A stretch of 64,000 nucleotides of DNA, taken from NCBI GenBank assembly GCA_045647885.1, contig JAZRMX010000015.1, positions 20,227-84,226 of the forward strand, written 5' to 3'. Shown one piece after another: positions 1-7,828 of the stretch. The position numbers and the translations under genes are program-made. The DNA comes from HGM04593 sp045647885. GTDB taxonomy: Bacteria; Bacteroidota; Bacteroidia; Bacteroidales; Bacteroidaceae. Every line of letters starts with the position of its first letter. Within the stretch, counting starts at the first letter, position 1. A model generated the notes under the pieces. It worked only from the letters and a program-made list of their open reading frames with translations. It was not told the origin of the DNA and made no database searches.

Positions 1-1
1 A

Positions 2-556
2 AAAGTTGCCGACAAGATAGAAAGCAGGCAATGGTATGTTTTAAGGGTAACTTACCAGAGAGAGATTGCTGCAAAGGAGAAACTCGATGCCATTGGTATT
101 GAAAGTTTTGTGCCAATGATACGAAAAAAAGTTGTCGGTACAAACGGCAAAACCGTATGGAAAAGGGAAGCAGCCCTGCATAACTACATCTTTGTACACA
201 GTACAAGAGAGAAAATTGACAGCATAAAGAGAGAGTACATCCCTTGGTTGCGCTACGTAATATCGCCCGACAGAGATGCCACAAGCAAAGTTATGACCGT
301 GCAAGAGAAACAGATGCAGAATTTCATAGCGGTTGCCGGCAACGAGGAGGAGAGGATATTATACCTGAACCCCGACGAGATAAACCTCACAAAAGGTGAC
401 AAAGTACGCATTGTGGGCGGAGTCTTTGAAGGTGCCGAAGGATTCCTTGTAAGGATAGAACACAAGAGAGAGAAACGAGTGGTGGTGAAGATTGACGGCA
501 TAACTGCCGTGGCTACAACTTCGTTACCCTCGGCCCTGATTGAAAAGATTAACTGA
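2..556 (+). CDS. UpxY-family transcription antiterminator (NusG-like), 5' partial
   Basis: The reading frame is open from base 2, so the start lies before the window; the GTG at 110 is internal. The visible N-terminal part (RQWYVLRVTYQRE) is the opening strand of a NusG NGN domain. The C-terminal part (KGDKVRIVGGVFEGAEG) is a KOW motif that in NusG proteins contacts ribosomal or other partners. UpxY proteins are specialised NusG paralogues that let RNA polymerase read through the leader of a capsule or exopolysaccharide operon. A polyprenyl-phosphate glycosyl-1-phosphate transferase starts 51 bases downstream, which fits the head of such an operon. Which operon it controls cannot be seen from here. 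Confidence 0.85.
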   Translation, partial: KVADKIESRQWYVLRVTYQREIAAKEKLDAIGIESFVPMIRKKVVGTNGKTVWKREAALHNYIFVHSTREKIDSIKREYIPWLRYVISPDRDATSKVMTVQEKQMQNFIAVAGNEEERILYLNPDEINLTKGDKVRIVGGVFEGAEGFLVRIEHKREKRVVVKIDGITAVATTSLPSALIEKIN

Positions 557-607
557 TTAGTAATATTTAAACGTTCCGCACGTTATAAAATAAATACAAC
601 AAAAACT

Positions 608-1774
608 ATGGACAAGATTTGCCATCTGTTGGTACCTTTTTTCGTGGCATTCATAGCCACTTTATGGGTACATCCAAAAGTTTTGAAAATAGCAATACTG
701 AAAAACCTTGTCGATAACCCCGATGAGCGCAAATTGCAACGTCGCCCCGTACCGGTTATGGGAGGATTGGCAGTGTTCTTCGGCATTGTAGTTGGAATAT
801 GCTCTTCTCAGACTGTGTTCTTCAGCCCGGGAGTGTTCGTACTCATATCGGCAATGGTAATTATGCTATATGTGGGTACTATCGACGATATCCTAAGCCT
901 GTCGCCATACACACGATTCGCTGTTGAAATAGCGGTGGTGGCATTCATTATGCTTGTGAACAACAACGGAATAAACAATTTCTGGGGCTTGTGGGGCATT
1001 AACGAGATATCAATGTGGATAGCAGCTCCGTTGACAATATTCGCAGCTGTGGGCATTATCAATGCAGTAAACCTCATTGATGGCGTAAACGGTCTCTCGT
1101 CGGGATTCTGCTTTATGGCGTGCGTTCTGTTTGCAATAATATTCTTCATTTCGGGAAACACCGTAATGATGATTCTTGCAACCTCTGCTGCAGGAGCAAT
1201 AATCCCGTTCTTCCTGCACAATGTCTTTGGTTACAACACTAGAATGTTCATCGGAGATGGCGGAACACTGGTTATTGGAACAATGATGTCTATGTTTGTA
1301 ATAAACATACTTAGAAGCGGCTCGCTGAGCGCAAACCTTGCCGCAAACGGTGTGGGACTCATCCCCTTTACACTCGCAGTGCTTGCCGTACCAGTATTTG
1401 ACACCTTGCGCGTAATGTCGGCACGTATTTTGAGAGGAACATCGCCATTCAACCCCGACAAGACACACCTGCACCACCTTTTCCTTGAGATTGGTTTCTC
1501 GCACATAGGAACAACAGTATCCATTCTCTCACTCAACTTCCTTGTGATAGTAGCCTGGTTTGTAGCATACAAGTTTGGTGCATCGGTCGATGTACAGCTC
1601 TATGTGGTTCTTTCTTTGAGCGTTCTAATCACTTTTGTCTTCTACAAATTTACCGAGAAACGCTTGAAGAGCAATTCAAAGTGGCTTAAATTCCTGCAAA
1701 GCATCGGACATCTGCTGCAGATAGAGAAGAAGGGACTTTGGCAGTATCTACAGAAATTCATTGACAGATTCTAA
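608..1774 (+). CDS. WecA/TagO-type undecaprenyl-phosphate glycosyl-1-phosphate transferase
   Basis: A multi-pass membrane protein of 388 residues in the MraY/WecA family, which moves a sugar-1-phosphate (often GlcNAc-1-P) from its UDP-sugar onto undecaprenyl phosphate at the inner leaflet. Family motifs are clear: the cytoplasmic loop DNPDERKLQRRPVPVMGG (36-53), the metal-site pair D93-D94 in GTIDDILSLSP, NLIDGVNGLSSG (155-166), FIGDGGT with D217, and the histidine loop HLHHLF (287-292). It follows the UpxY gene closely, so it probably starts assembly of a capsule, exopolysaccharide or O-antigen-like glycan. It is not MraY, because it lies outside any dcw cluster and has WecA-type loops. The exact sugar is not predictable. 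A bidirectional terminator follows directly. Confidence 0.88.
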   Translation: MDKICHLLVPFFVAFIATLWVHPKVLKIAILKNLVDNPDERKLQRRPVPVMGGLAVFFGIVVGICSSQTVFFSPGVFVLISAMVIMLYVGTIDDILSLSPYTRFAVEIAVVAFIMLVNNNGINNFWGLWGINEISMWIAAPLTIFAAVGIINAVNLIDGVNGLSSGFCFMACVLFAIIFFISGNTVMMILATSAAGAIIPFFLHNVFGYNTRMFIGDGGTLVIGTMMSMFVINILRSGSLSANLAANGVGLIPFTLAVLAVPVFDTLRVMSARILRGTSPFNPDKTHLHHLFLEIGFSHIGTTVSILSLNFLVIVAWFVAYKFGASVDVQLYVVLSLSVLITFVFYKFTEKRLKSNSKWLKFLQSIGHLLQIEKKGLWQYLQKFIDRF

Positions 1775-1817
1775 ATACAAAAAGAAAGCAACCTCTGGGT
1801 TGCTTTCTTTTTGTATT
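1774..1817. terminator. Bidirectional terminator between convergent genes
   Basis: A near-perfect inverted repeat (AATACAAAAAGAAAGCAACC and its complement, loop about 4 bases) carries an A-run on the left and a T-run on the right. It can therefore stop transcripts of both the transferase gene and the minus-strand gene ending at 1820. Confidence 0.85.
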
Positions 1818-1819
1818 AT

Positions 1820-3073
1820 TCAGTTTTTCTCCAAATTATGGTCAAGACGACCATACCCTATCAATTTATCGTAACGCGAGCCAAACTCCCGATGATAAAT
1901 AAGTATGAGATACTCATTCTCTGTATCATAATTATCACTCTCAATATGCGACATAGTAGCCTTTGTAGCCCCGTCAGGCAACCACACATAGGCATAATTG
2001 TAGAGACCTGATTTGAGCATTCTTGTGGCCCTGTACACCCCATTCCTGTAATCATATTCAAGTTTGCAGCTTTCGTCGAAGCGGTTGTTGCAGAAATCGC
2101 CCAACAGATAATAGTTTCCACCACCCCTACGGGGTACATCGAGCGTAAAATGCACAAAAAGATAATCGGCCTCTATAAACGTGCCATACCCCTCGAGAGT
2201 ATTCACAAAACAACGCCCATTCTCGTCGCGGCTGTTTCTGTGAAAAGCATAAGGATAGTCGGTATAAAGGTCGGCGTGATAGAAGGATTCAAAATAAGAA
2301 ATGGTCTCAACACCCATACCCGGCACGCGAGGGTCTGTAAGCTCAAAACGGCGGTACTCATTACCTCCTTCAAAAATAAGAGCGCGATTGTTTACATATT
2401 GCAGAGAGTTGCCGGTTATGTATGTGGGTTTAAGCCCGGAAACTGCATTGTCGGTACGGCGGTTCTGGTAGACCACCGGAATTATCTCCTCAGCAGGATT
2501 CTGTATATGGTATTTGGGGTGATGCACCGTGAAGGATAGCTGCTGGTGCGCTTTATTCATATCAACATCGGTATTGCCGCTCGCCGAAGCACTCAACACC
2601 ACACGCTGCTCCACCACCGAAAAACGATACTCGGCAACAACATCACCGCTGTTATCATCGTCGTCCACCACCTGCACTATGTAGTTTCCGGAGAGTTTCA
2701 GCGAAACATTATCGTTGGGGATGGTAAAAGTGTAGTTAGTGTAAAGCATTGTGGTATTCACGGAATTCTCCCAATCCTCTATGGGCATTCCGTTGAAGCC
2801 ATCGAGGTAATCAATATCGAACAGCTCTGTTGGCTCCCAGTTGGCACGACAGTGAATTATCTTATATATATAGCGGTGATACGTGTGGGACATCTCGTCG
2901 AAGGAGAACTGCAGCACATCATCGCCGTGCAGGCGCATCACCGGCGGCTCGCGCCAATCGTCGTTCAACACCATCTGCATAGAACGTATTGAAGGGGAGA
3001 ACGAGCGCATAAACTGCGCCTGCACACCCAAAACAAACAGCATCAACAAGAAAGAAAAACAGTATCTTTTCAT
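1820..3073 (-). CDS. DUF5103 / type IX secretion system plug-domain protein
   Basis: A 417-residue secreted protein with a signal peptide (MKRYCFSFLLMLFVLGVQAQ). The ATG at 3073 is preferred over an in-frame GTG at 3079. Its sequence matches the DUF5103 family, whose Flavobacterium member is the Plug that closes the lateral opening of the SprA translocon of the type IX secretion system. The body is predicted to be all-beta, with conserved stretches such as DWREPPVMRLHGDDVLQFSFD near the N-terminus. The gene stands alone between a terminator and a divergent DUF1460 gene. Its presence, with C-terminal sorting-like tails on two enzymes in this window, suggests that the host has a T9SS; the translocon genes themselves are not here. 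Confidence 0.82.
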   Translation of the reverse strand: MKRYCFSFLLMLFVLGVQAQFMRSFSPSIRSMQMVLNDDWREPPVMRLHGDDVLQFSFDEMSHTYHRYIYKIIHCRANWEPTELFDIDYLDGFNGMPIEDWENSVNTTMLYTNYTFTIPNDNVSLKLSGNYIVQVVDDDDNSGDVVAEYRFSVVEQRVVLSASASGNTDVDMNKAHQQLSFTVHHPKYHIQNPAEEIIPVVYQNRRTDNAVSGLKPTYITGNSLQYVNNRALIFEGGNEYRRFELTDPRVPGMGVETISYFESFYHADLYTDYPYAFHRNSRDENGRCFVNTLEGYGTFIEADYLFVHFTLDVPRRGGGNYYLLGDFCNNRFDESCKLEYDYRNGVYRATRMLKSGLYNYAYVWLPDGATKATMSHIESDNYDTENEYLILIYHREFGSRYDKLIGYGRLDHNLEKN

Positions 3074-3095
3074 CGGCACACATCATTTATCATAG

Positions 3096-3103
3096 CGAAG
3101 ATA
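3096..3103 (-). promoter_or_regulatory. -7 box of the DUF5103 gene (TATCTTCG)
   Basis: Reading the minus strand, TATCTTCG matches the Bacteroidota -7 consensus TAnnTTTG with one change common in strong promoters of this window. It lies 23 bases upstream of the ATG at 3073. No clear -33 element is visible. Confidence 0.45.
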
Positions 3104-3155
3104 ACCATTTAAACAGAAATATTCCCTATATTTACATTATTATTTGCACCACACT

Positions 3156-4004
3156 ATGTTAAAGATATTTTTTATGCTGTTTTGCCTGCTTGCTGGCATT
3201 GTGGCTACAGCACAAGAGAGAATATACGAAAAAGAAGACAGCACGTTCATCACCCAAGTGATTGAAGGACACACCAATGCCTCACGCAAAGAGGCTGGCA
3301 ACCAACTGCTTTCCATTGCTGCTGAATTTCTGAACCGGGAGTATGTTGCAGGAACACTCGATGCCCATAATGGCGAGCCGCTTGTAATAAGCGCAACGGA
3401 ACTCGACTGCACCACATTTGTAGAAACCGTGCTTGCAATATACATTACAACAAAGGAGAGTGATGGAACTTTTGAAGCATTCAGCAAAAATCTTGAAAAG
3501 ATACGTTACCGCAACGGGAAACGCGAAGGATACGCAAGCCGCCTGCACTACATAAGCCAATGGATTGACGACAGTGCCAAACAAGGTATTATTACAGAGG
3601 TAACAGAAGAACTCCCCCACAGCTCCTCCATCCTCAACCTCAACTATATGAGCACCCACCCCACCAGCTACCGTATCCTTAAAGAAAATCCACAGCTTGT
3701 AAAAGATATAGAAATGTGGGAAAAGCCTCACCGGGGCTGCAAAATGCTCTACATACCAAAAGAAACACTTTACAAGAGCAACAAGGAACTGCACATAAAA
3801 GATGGCGACATTCTGGCTCTTACAACCAATATTGAAGGATTGGATGTAGTGCATACAGGATTTGCTTTTTGGGAGAACGGCCAGCTTCACCTGTTGCACG
3901 CCTCGAGCGCAGCCGGCAAAGTGGTTAAAGAAGAGCGAAGCCTCTACCTGTACCAAAAGAACAAGAAAAGCCACACCGGAGCAAGAGTGTTCAGGGTAAA
4001 ATAA
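3156..4004 (+). CDS. DUF1460 domain protein, predicted NlpC/P60-like cell-wall amidase
   Basis: A 282-residue exported protein. The ATG at 3156 opens a good signal peptide (MLKIFFMLFCLLAGIVATAQ), so the in-frame TTG at 3144 is not used. The body fits DUF1460, a cysteine-peptidase-like fold whose Bacteroides structures resemble N-acetylmuramoyl-L-alanine amidases. A probable nucleophile is the Cys in ELDCTTFVETVLA, and candidate catalytic histidines lie in DVVHTGFAFW and LLHASSAAGKV near the C-terminus. The likely role is cleavage of peptidoglycan peptides in the periplasm, for recycling or remodelling. It is divergent from the plug gene with a 76-base gap. Confidence 0.8.
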   Translation: MLKIFFMLFCLLAGIVATAQERIYEKEDSTFITQVIEGHTNASRKEAGNQLLSIAAEFLNREYVAGTLDAHNGEPLVISATELDCTTFVETVLAIYITTKESDGTFEAFSKNLEKIRYRNGKREGYASRLHYISQWIDDSAKQGIITEVTEELPHSSSILNLNYMSTHPTSYRILKENPQLVKDIEMWEKPHRGCKMLYIPKETLYKSNKELHIKDGDILALTTNIEGLDVVHTGFAFWENGQLHLLHASSAAGKVVKEERSLYLYQKNKKSHTGARVFRVK

Positions 4005-4042
4005 AGAAACGAGGTGTGCGGCGCACACCTCGTTTCTTATTC
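4002..4042. terminator. Bidirectional terminator
   Basis: The stem AGAAACGAGGTGTGCG pairs with CGCACACCTCGTTTCT almost without a loop. It is flanked by A and T residues and separates the convergent DUF1460 and OmpA genes. Confidence 0.85.
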
Positions 4043-4059
4043 TAACGTTTAAAAGGATA

Positions 4060-4749
4060 TTATTTCAAAGTACCATTGTTGGCAGCGTCAATCATTCTCT
4101 GGCTGGCATAGAGATAAACCTCTACACGACGATTCTTCTGACGGCCTTCAGCTGTTGCATTATCGGCAACAGGAACTTTTGAGCCATAACCCTCGACGCT
4201 CTTTATCTGGGTCGAAGCTACACCGAGGCTCTTCAAATAGTTTGCTACAGAGTTTGCTCTGTTCAATGACAAGGGATCGTTTATGGCATCGTTACCGGTG
4301 CTGTCGGTGTGACCCATAATTGCAATGTCGGCATCGTTATACTCTTTAAGCACATTAGCAAACTGTGCAAGATCGGCCTTAACAGCATTGTTCAGGTCGT
4401 ACTTGTTTGTAGCAAACAACACACCCGAATCAAAAGTAACCTTAACGGCTGTGAGGTTGTTGGCATCGGTAATAGTCTCCACTGTAGCGTTTTCAATCTC
4501 GGCAGCAGCAGCGGCAGCCTTGTCCATACGATGACCAATGATGGCACCTGTACCGGCGCCAACAGCTGTACCTACAGCAGTACCGATAGCCTTATTTCCT
4601 GCAAAGTGACCAACCAGGAGACCAAGAGCTGCACCACCGGCAGCACCAATCATACTACCCTTTGCTGTATTGTTCATACTTGCGCAACCGCTCAATAACA
4701 TTGCCGCACACAAAGCGACAATAAATGATTTCATAAAATTCTTCTTCAT
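4060..4749 (-). CDS. OmpA-family lipoprotein with glycine-zipper segment
   Basis: A 229-residue outer-membrane lipoprotein. The signal peptide ends in the lipobox LLSGC (Cys near residue 22). A second in-frame ATG (residue 6, base 4734) is an equally plausible start. After the lipobox comes a Gly/Ala-rich zipper (AAGGAALGLLVGHFAGN and AVGAGTGAIIGH, about 35-75). A C-terminal OmpA domain follows (about 100-220) with the peptidoglycan-binding motif NRANSVANYLKSLGV and the ending QKNRRVEVYLYA. It probably tethers the outer membrane to peptidoglycan. YiaD-type proteins have the same layout. It is monocistronic and faces a terminator. Confidence 0.88.
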   Translation of the reverse strand: MKKNFMKSFIVALCAAMLLSGCASMNNTAKGSMIGAAGGAALGLLVGHFAGNKAIGTAVGTAVGAGTGAIIGHRMDKAAAAAAEIENATVETITDANNLTAVKVTFDSGVLFATNKYDLNNAVKADLAQFANVLKEYNDADIAIMGHTDSTGNDAINDPLSLNRANSVANYLKSLGVASTQIKSVEGYGSKVPVADNATAEGRQKNRRVEVYLYASQRMIDAANNGTLK

Positions 4750-4796
4750 TTTCTATTTGTATTTATATTTTATCGTTCTCACCAGAAAAACAGGTG

Positions 4797-4804
4797 CAAA
4801 TTTA
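4797..4804 (-). promoter_or_regulatory. -7 box of the OmpA lipoprotein gene (TAAATTTG)
   Basis: On the minus strand TAAATTTG matches TAnnTTTG and is followed by C. It lies about 48 bases upstream of the ATG at 4749. Confidence 0.45.
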
Positions 4805-4922
4805 GTCATTTACGGATAGAAATACAATCCAACAGCCGTTTTTGATTGATTTAATGTGAAAATAAAAAGGAGATTGAATATAAATAGAGGAGCAGAAAAT
4901 ATAATATATAAATATATTTTTG

Positions 4923-4930
4923 TAATTTTG
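4923..4930 (+). promoter_or_regulatory. -7 box of proS (TAATTTTG)
   Basis: A perfect TAnnTTTG match followed by C lies 34 bases upstream of the proS ATG, in a very AT-rich stretch. Confidence 0.5.
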
Positions 4931-4964
4931 CCACAATATAACAAGCTAATAAACCAACAGATAT

Positions 4965-6443
4965 ATGGCAGAACTAAAAGAACTCACCAAACGTAGCGAA
5001 AGCTACTCGCAATGGTACAACGACCTTGTATTGAAAGCCGACCTCGCCGAGCAGTCACCCGTACGCGGCTGTATGGTAATCAAGCCTTACGGATACGCAA
5101 TCTGGGAGAAGATGCAGCGCATCCTCGATGACAAGTTCAAAGAGACAGGACACCAGAACGCATACTTTCCCCTACTCATACCCAAATCGTTCCTCAGCCG
5201 CGAGGCCGACCACGTGGAAGGCTTTGCTAAAGAGTGTGCCGTGGTAACACACTACCGTTTGAAGAACTCTCCCGACGGCAGTGGCGTTGTGGTAGACCCC
5301 GCAGCAAAACTCGAGGAGGAGATGATTATACGCCCCACATCGGAAACCATCATCTGGAGCACGTACAAGAACTGGATTCAGTCTTATCGCGACCTCCCCA
5401 TTATGGTAAACCAGTGGGCAAACGTAATGCGCTGGGAGATGCGTACTCGCCTTTTCCTTCGCACAGCAGAATTCTTGTGGCAAGAGGGCCACACAGCTCA
5501 CGCCACACGCGAAGAGGCTGAAAAAGAGGCAACAACAATGCTTCACGTATATAACGACTTTGCCAACAACTATATGGCTCTGCCCGTGATTATGGGTGTA
5601 AAATCGGCCAACGAGCGTTTTGCCGGCGCACTCGACACATACACCATCGAGGGTTTGATGCAGGACGGAAAAGCACTGCAATGCGGTACTTCACACTTCC
5701 TGGGACAGAACTTTGCAAAGGCATTCAACGTGCAGTTTGTTGACAAGAACAACAGTTTGGAGTATGTATGGGCAACCTCTTGGGGTGTTTCAACCCGCTT
5801 GATGGGTGCGCTCATTATGACACACTCCGATGACAACGGCCTTGTATTACCTCCCGCACTTGCACCCATTCAGGTGGTTATCGTACCCATCTACAAGAAC
5901 GAGGAGCAGTTGCAGAAGGTTGCCGACACCATCAACCCCATAATAAAAGAGCTTAAGGCTTTGGGCATAAGCGTGAAATTCGACGATGCCGACAACCGTC
6001 GCCCCGGTTTCAAGTTTGCCGAATATGAGCTTAAGGGTGTTCCCGTGCGCCTTGTACTCGGTGCGCGCGACATTGAGAACGGCACTGTAGAGGTTATGCG
6101 CCGCGACACACTCGAGAAAGAGACACGCTCTATCGAGGGTATCACTGCTTACGTAAAGGAACTTCTCGACGATATACAGAAGAACCTGCACAGCAAGGCT
6201 CTTGCTATGCGCGAGGCAAGCACACGCTGCGTAGACACATACGAGGAGTTCAAGACAGAGATTGAGAAGGGCGGTTTCATACTTGCACACTGGGACGGCA
6301 CACCCGAAACTGAGGAGCTAATCAAGAACGAGACAAAAGCAACAATACGTTGTATCCCCTTCGAGTTCGACAGCACACCCGGAACCTGTATGGTAACAGG
6401 CAAGCCTTCGGCAAGAAGAGTACTCTTCGCAAGAGCTTACTAA
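4965..6443 (+). CDS. proS: Prolyl-tRNA synthetase, short archaeal-like type
   Basis: This class II synthetase charges tRNA-Pro with proline in the cytosol. At 492 residues, without the editing insertion of the long E. coli form, it is the archaeal/eukaryote-like ProS normal in Bacteroidota. The motif 2 region (MRWEMRTRLFLRTAEFLWQEGH) and the motif 3 glycine region follow the class II order. The anticodon-binding domain occupies about residues 290-400 (QVVIVPIYKNEEQ). A C-terminal zinc-binding-like domain ends in the characteristic RAY. The ATG at 4965 follows a -7 box by a normal distance. The gene is monocistronic and ends in an unusually long perfect hairpin. Confidence 0.95.
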   Translation: MAELKELTKRSESYSQWYNDLVLKADLAEQSPVRGCMVIKPYGYAIWEKMQRILDDKFKETGHQNAYFPLLIPKSFLSREADHVEGFAKECAVVTHYRLKNSPDGSGVVVDPAAKLEEEMIIRPTSETIIWSTYKNWIQSYRDLPIMVNQWANVMRWEMRTRLFLRTAEFLWQEGHTAHATREEAEKEATTMLHVYNDFANNYMALPVIMGVKSANERFAGALDTYTIEGLMQDGKALQCGTSHFLGQNFAKAFNVQFVDKNNSLEYVWATSWGVSTRLMGALIMTHSDDNGLVLPPALAPIQVVIVPIYKNEEQLQKVADTINPIIKELKALGISVKFDDADNRRPGFKFAEYELKGVPVRLVLGARDIENGTVEVMRRDTLEKETRSIEGITAYVKELLDDIQKNLHSKALAMREASTRCVDTYEEFKTEIEKGGFILAHWDGTPETEELIKNETKATIRCIPFEFDSTPGTCMVTGKPSARRVLFARAY

Positions 6444-6450
6444 TCCCTTT

Positions 6451-6504
6451 ATACATATATAGAAAAAAAGAGAGCCACGGCTCTCTTTTTTTCTATATAT
6501 GTAT
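6451..6504. terminator. Long perfect hairpin terminator (26-bp arms)
   Basis: The left arm at 6451-6476 and right arm at 6479-6504 are exact reverse complements separated by only AC. The core GAGAGCC/GGCTCTC is flanked by seven A and seven T residues, so it should terminate both proS and the convergent acyltransferase gene. Confidence 0.9.
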
Positions 6505-6509
6505 ATTCA

Positions 6510-7457
6510 TTAATCCTTATCGCTGCCTGCCAACGCCTTTTTGCGCTCGGCAACCATTTTTTCAAACGCCTCTTTATGGGCGCGTGTTCTTTTCCATCTG
6601 TTATGAGTCCACAACCAAGAGGCTGGTTCACGACGTATATCAGCCTCGGCAAGACGGAAATACTCATTTGTAAGCTCATTTTCGGGCAGAACAGAGGCAT
6701 CGTCCACCATCTTCATAAAATGCGCGTGGTACTTTCCGCGTTTCACGCGGGTTAGACGCATATAGAAAACAGAAGCCTTTACACGATGAGCAATTTTCTC
6801 GGTACCGGTGAACACCGCTGTTTCCTGGTTCAGGAAAGTCAAGAAATGGTTCATAGCCTCAACCTTCGGCAACTGGTCGGCAATGAAACCGTAGAGAAAC
6901 TTCTGGTTATTGCGGGTAATCTCCATTATGCGACGCAAGGTATTCTTCATTGTAACATTATCGGCACCATACTGCCCACGCATATCCTTGAAAATCTTGT
7001 CGAAACGAGGATTACGCAGCTTGTGATATATGGCACCTACAACCGTATTATCGTCATTCATATGAAGCGGAAGGCTGGTTACAAATTCCCAGTTGAAAGT
7101 ATGAGTCATATAGCACACGCAGGAACGTCCCTCGGCAAGCTTACGACAAACCTCATCCAAGCCTGTAAACTCCATACGTTCACGCACCTCGTCGGCACTC
7201 ATTCCATAATACTTGATACTCTCAACAAAGTAATCACAAAATCTGTGGTAGAAATCCTTTTCTATTGCACGCAACTCTTTCTCGCTCTTCTCGGGGAAAG
7301 CCTTCTGCATATTTCCGCGTACCACGTCGCGACGATACCTTATTACATAATATAATAAAGGGAAAACCAAATCGGAGAGCAGATACAAAGCTCTCAATGG
7401 CAGCTTGTTCAGCAGATACAACAAAGCTATTGCCACAAAATTACCTAATTTAGACAT
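6510..7457 (-). CDS. LpxL/HtrB-family lipid A acyltransferase
   Basis: A 315-residue membrane-bound acyltransferase expected to add a secondary acyl chain to lipid A on the cytoplasmic side of the inner membrane. An N-terminal hydrophobic segment (about 7-40) is followed by the catalytic HX4E motif (H119-E124 in THTFNWEF). The later segments FIADQLPKVEA and VFTGTEKIAHRVKASVFYM fit the family's substrate-binding blocks. The length is normal for LpxL/LpxM proteins. Bacteroidota usually have one such enzyme making penta-acyl lipid A; whether this is the sole copy cannot be seen. tRNA-Arg lies 18 bases upstream on the same strand and may share a transcript. Confidence 0.87.
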   Translation of the reverse strand: MSKLGNFVAIALLYLLNKLPLRALYLLSDLVFPLLYYVIRYRRDVVRGNMQKAFPEKSEKELRAIEKDFYHRFCDYFVESIKYYGMSADEVRERMEFTGLDEVCRKLAEGRSCVCYMTHTFNWEFVTSLPLHMNDDNTVVGAIYHKLRNPRFDKIFKDMRGQYGADNVTMKNTLRRIMEITRNNQKFLYGFIADQLPKVEAMNHFLTFLNQETAVFTGTEKIAHRVKASVFYMRLTRVKRGKYHAHFMKMVDDASVLPENELTNEYFRLAEADIRREPASWLWTHNRWKRTRAHKEAFEKMVAERKKALAGSDKD

Positions 7458-7475
7458 ACTGCTTAATTTATAATG

Positions 7476-7549
7476 TGATCCCGCTGGGATTCAAACCCAG
7501 GACCTTCAGAACCGGAATCTGACGCTCTATTCAGCTAAGCTACGGGACC
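7476..7549 (-). tRNA. tRNA-Arg (anticodon CCG)
   Basis: The reverse complement folds into a full cloverleaf of 74 nt. The acceptor stem is GGTCCCG/CGGGATC with discriminator A. The D stem is GCTT/GAGC. The anticodon stem TCAGA/TCTGA encloses the loop TTCCGGT with anticodon CCG, and the T arm is CTGGG-TTTGAAT-CCCAG. The 3' CCA is not encoded and must be added. It reads the rare CGG arginine codon. Confidence 0.95.
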
Positions 7550-7739
7550 AGAACAAAATGCGAACACGCACGCAAACAAACGAAAGATATAACATTTCCT
7601 TCTGTTATTTCACATCAAAAAAAGCATATCTCAGTTGCTTGGCAAGCAAAGATACAACAAAAAAATGGCATTACGGGGGTATTGTTAGTTTTTTAAAGTA
7701 ATATCACATATTTATTTACTATATTACAGATATATTTCT

Positions 7740-7747
7740 TATATTTG
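7740..7747 (+). promoter_or_regulatory. -7 box of asnA (TATATTTG)
   Basis: TATATTTG followed by C matches the consensus. A TTTA lies 21 bases upstream in the -33 position. The leader to the asnA ATG is about 80 bases. The rest of 7550-7828 shows no gene. Confidence 0.55.
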
Positions 7748-7828
7748 CAACACCGAGATACCCAAAAGCCTCTCGGCAATAAAAAAGTACACCTATTATT
7801 AATAAAATAACGACAAATTGTCAAACAA

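Noticed and set aside
3144..3155. TTG start for the DUF1460 protein
   Set aside because: It would put four polar residues before an otherwise standard signal peptide; ATG at 3156 fits better.
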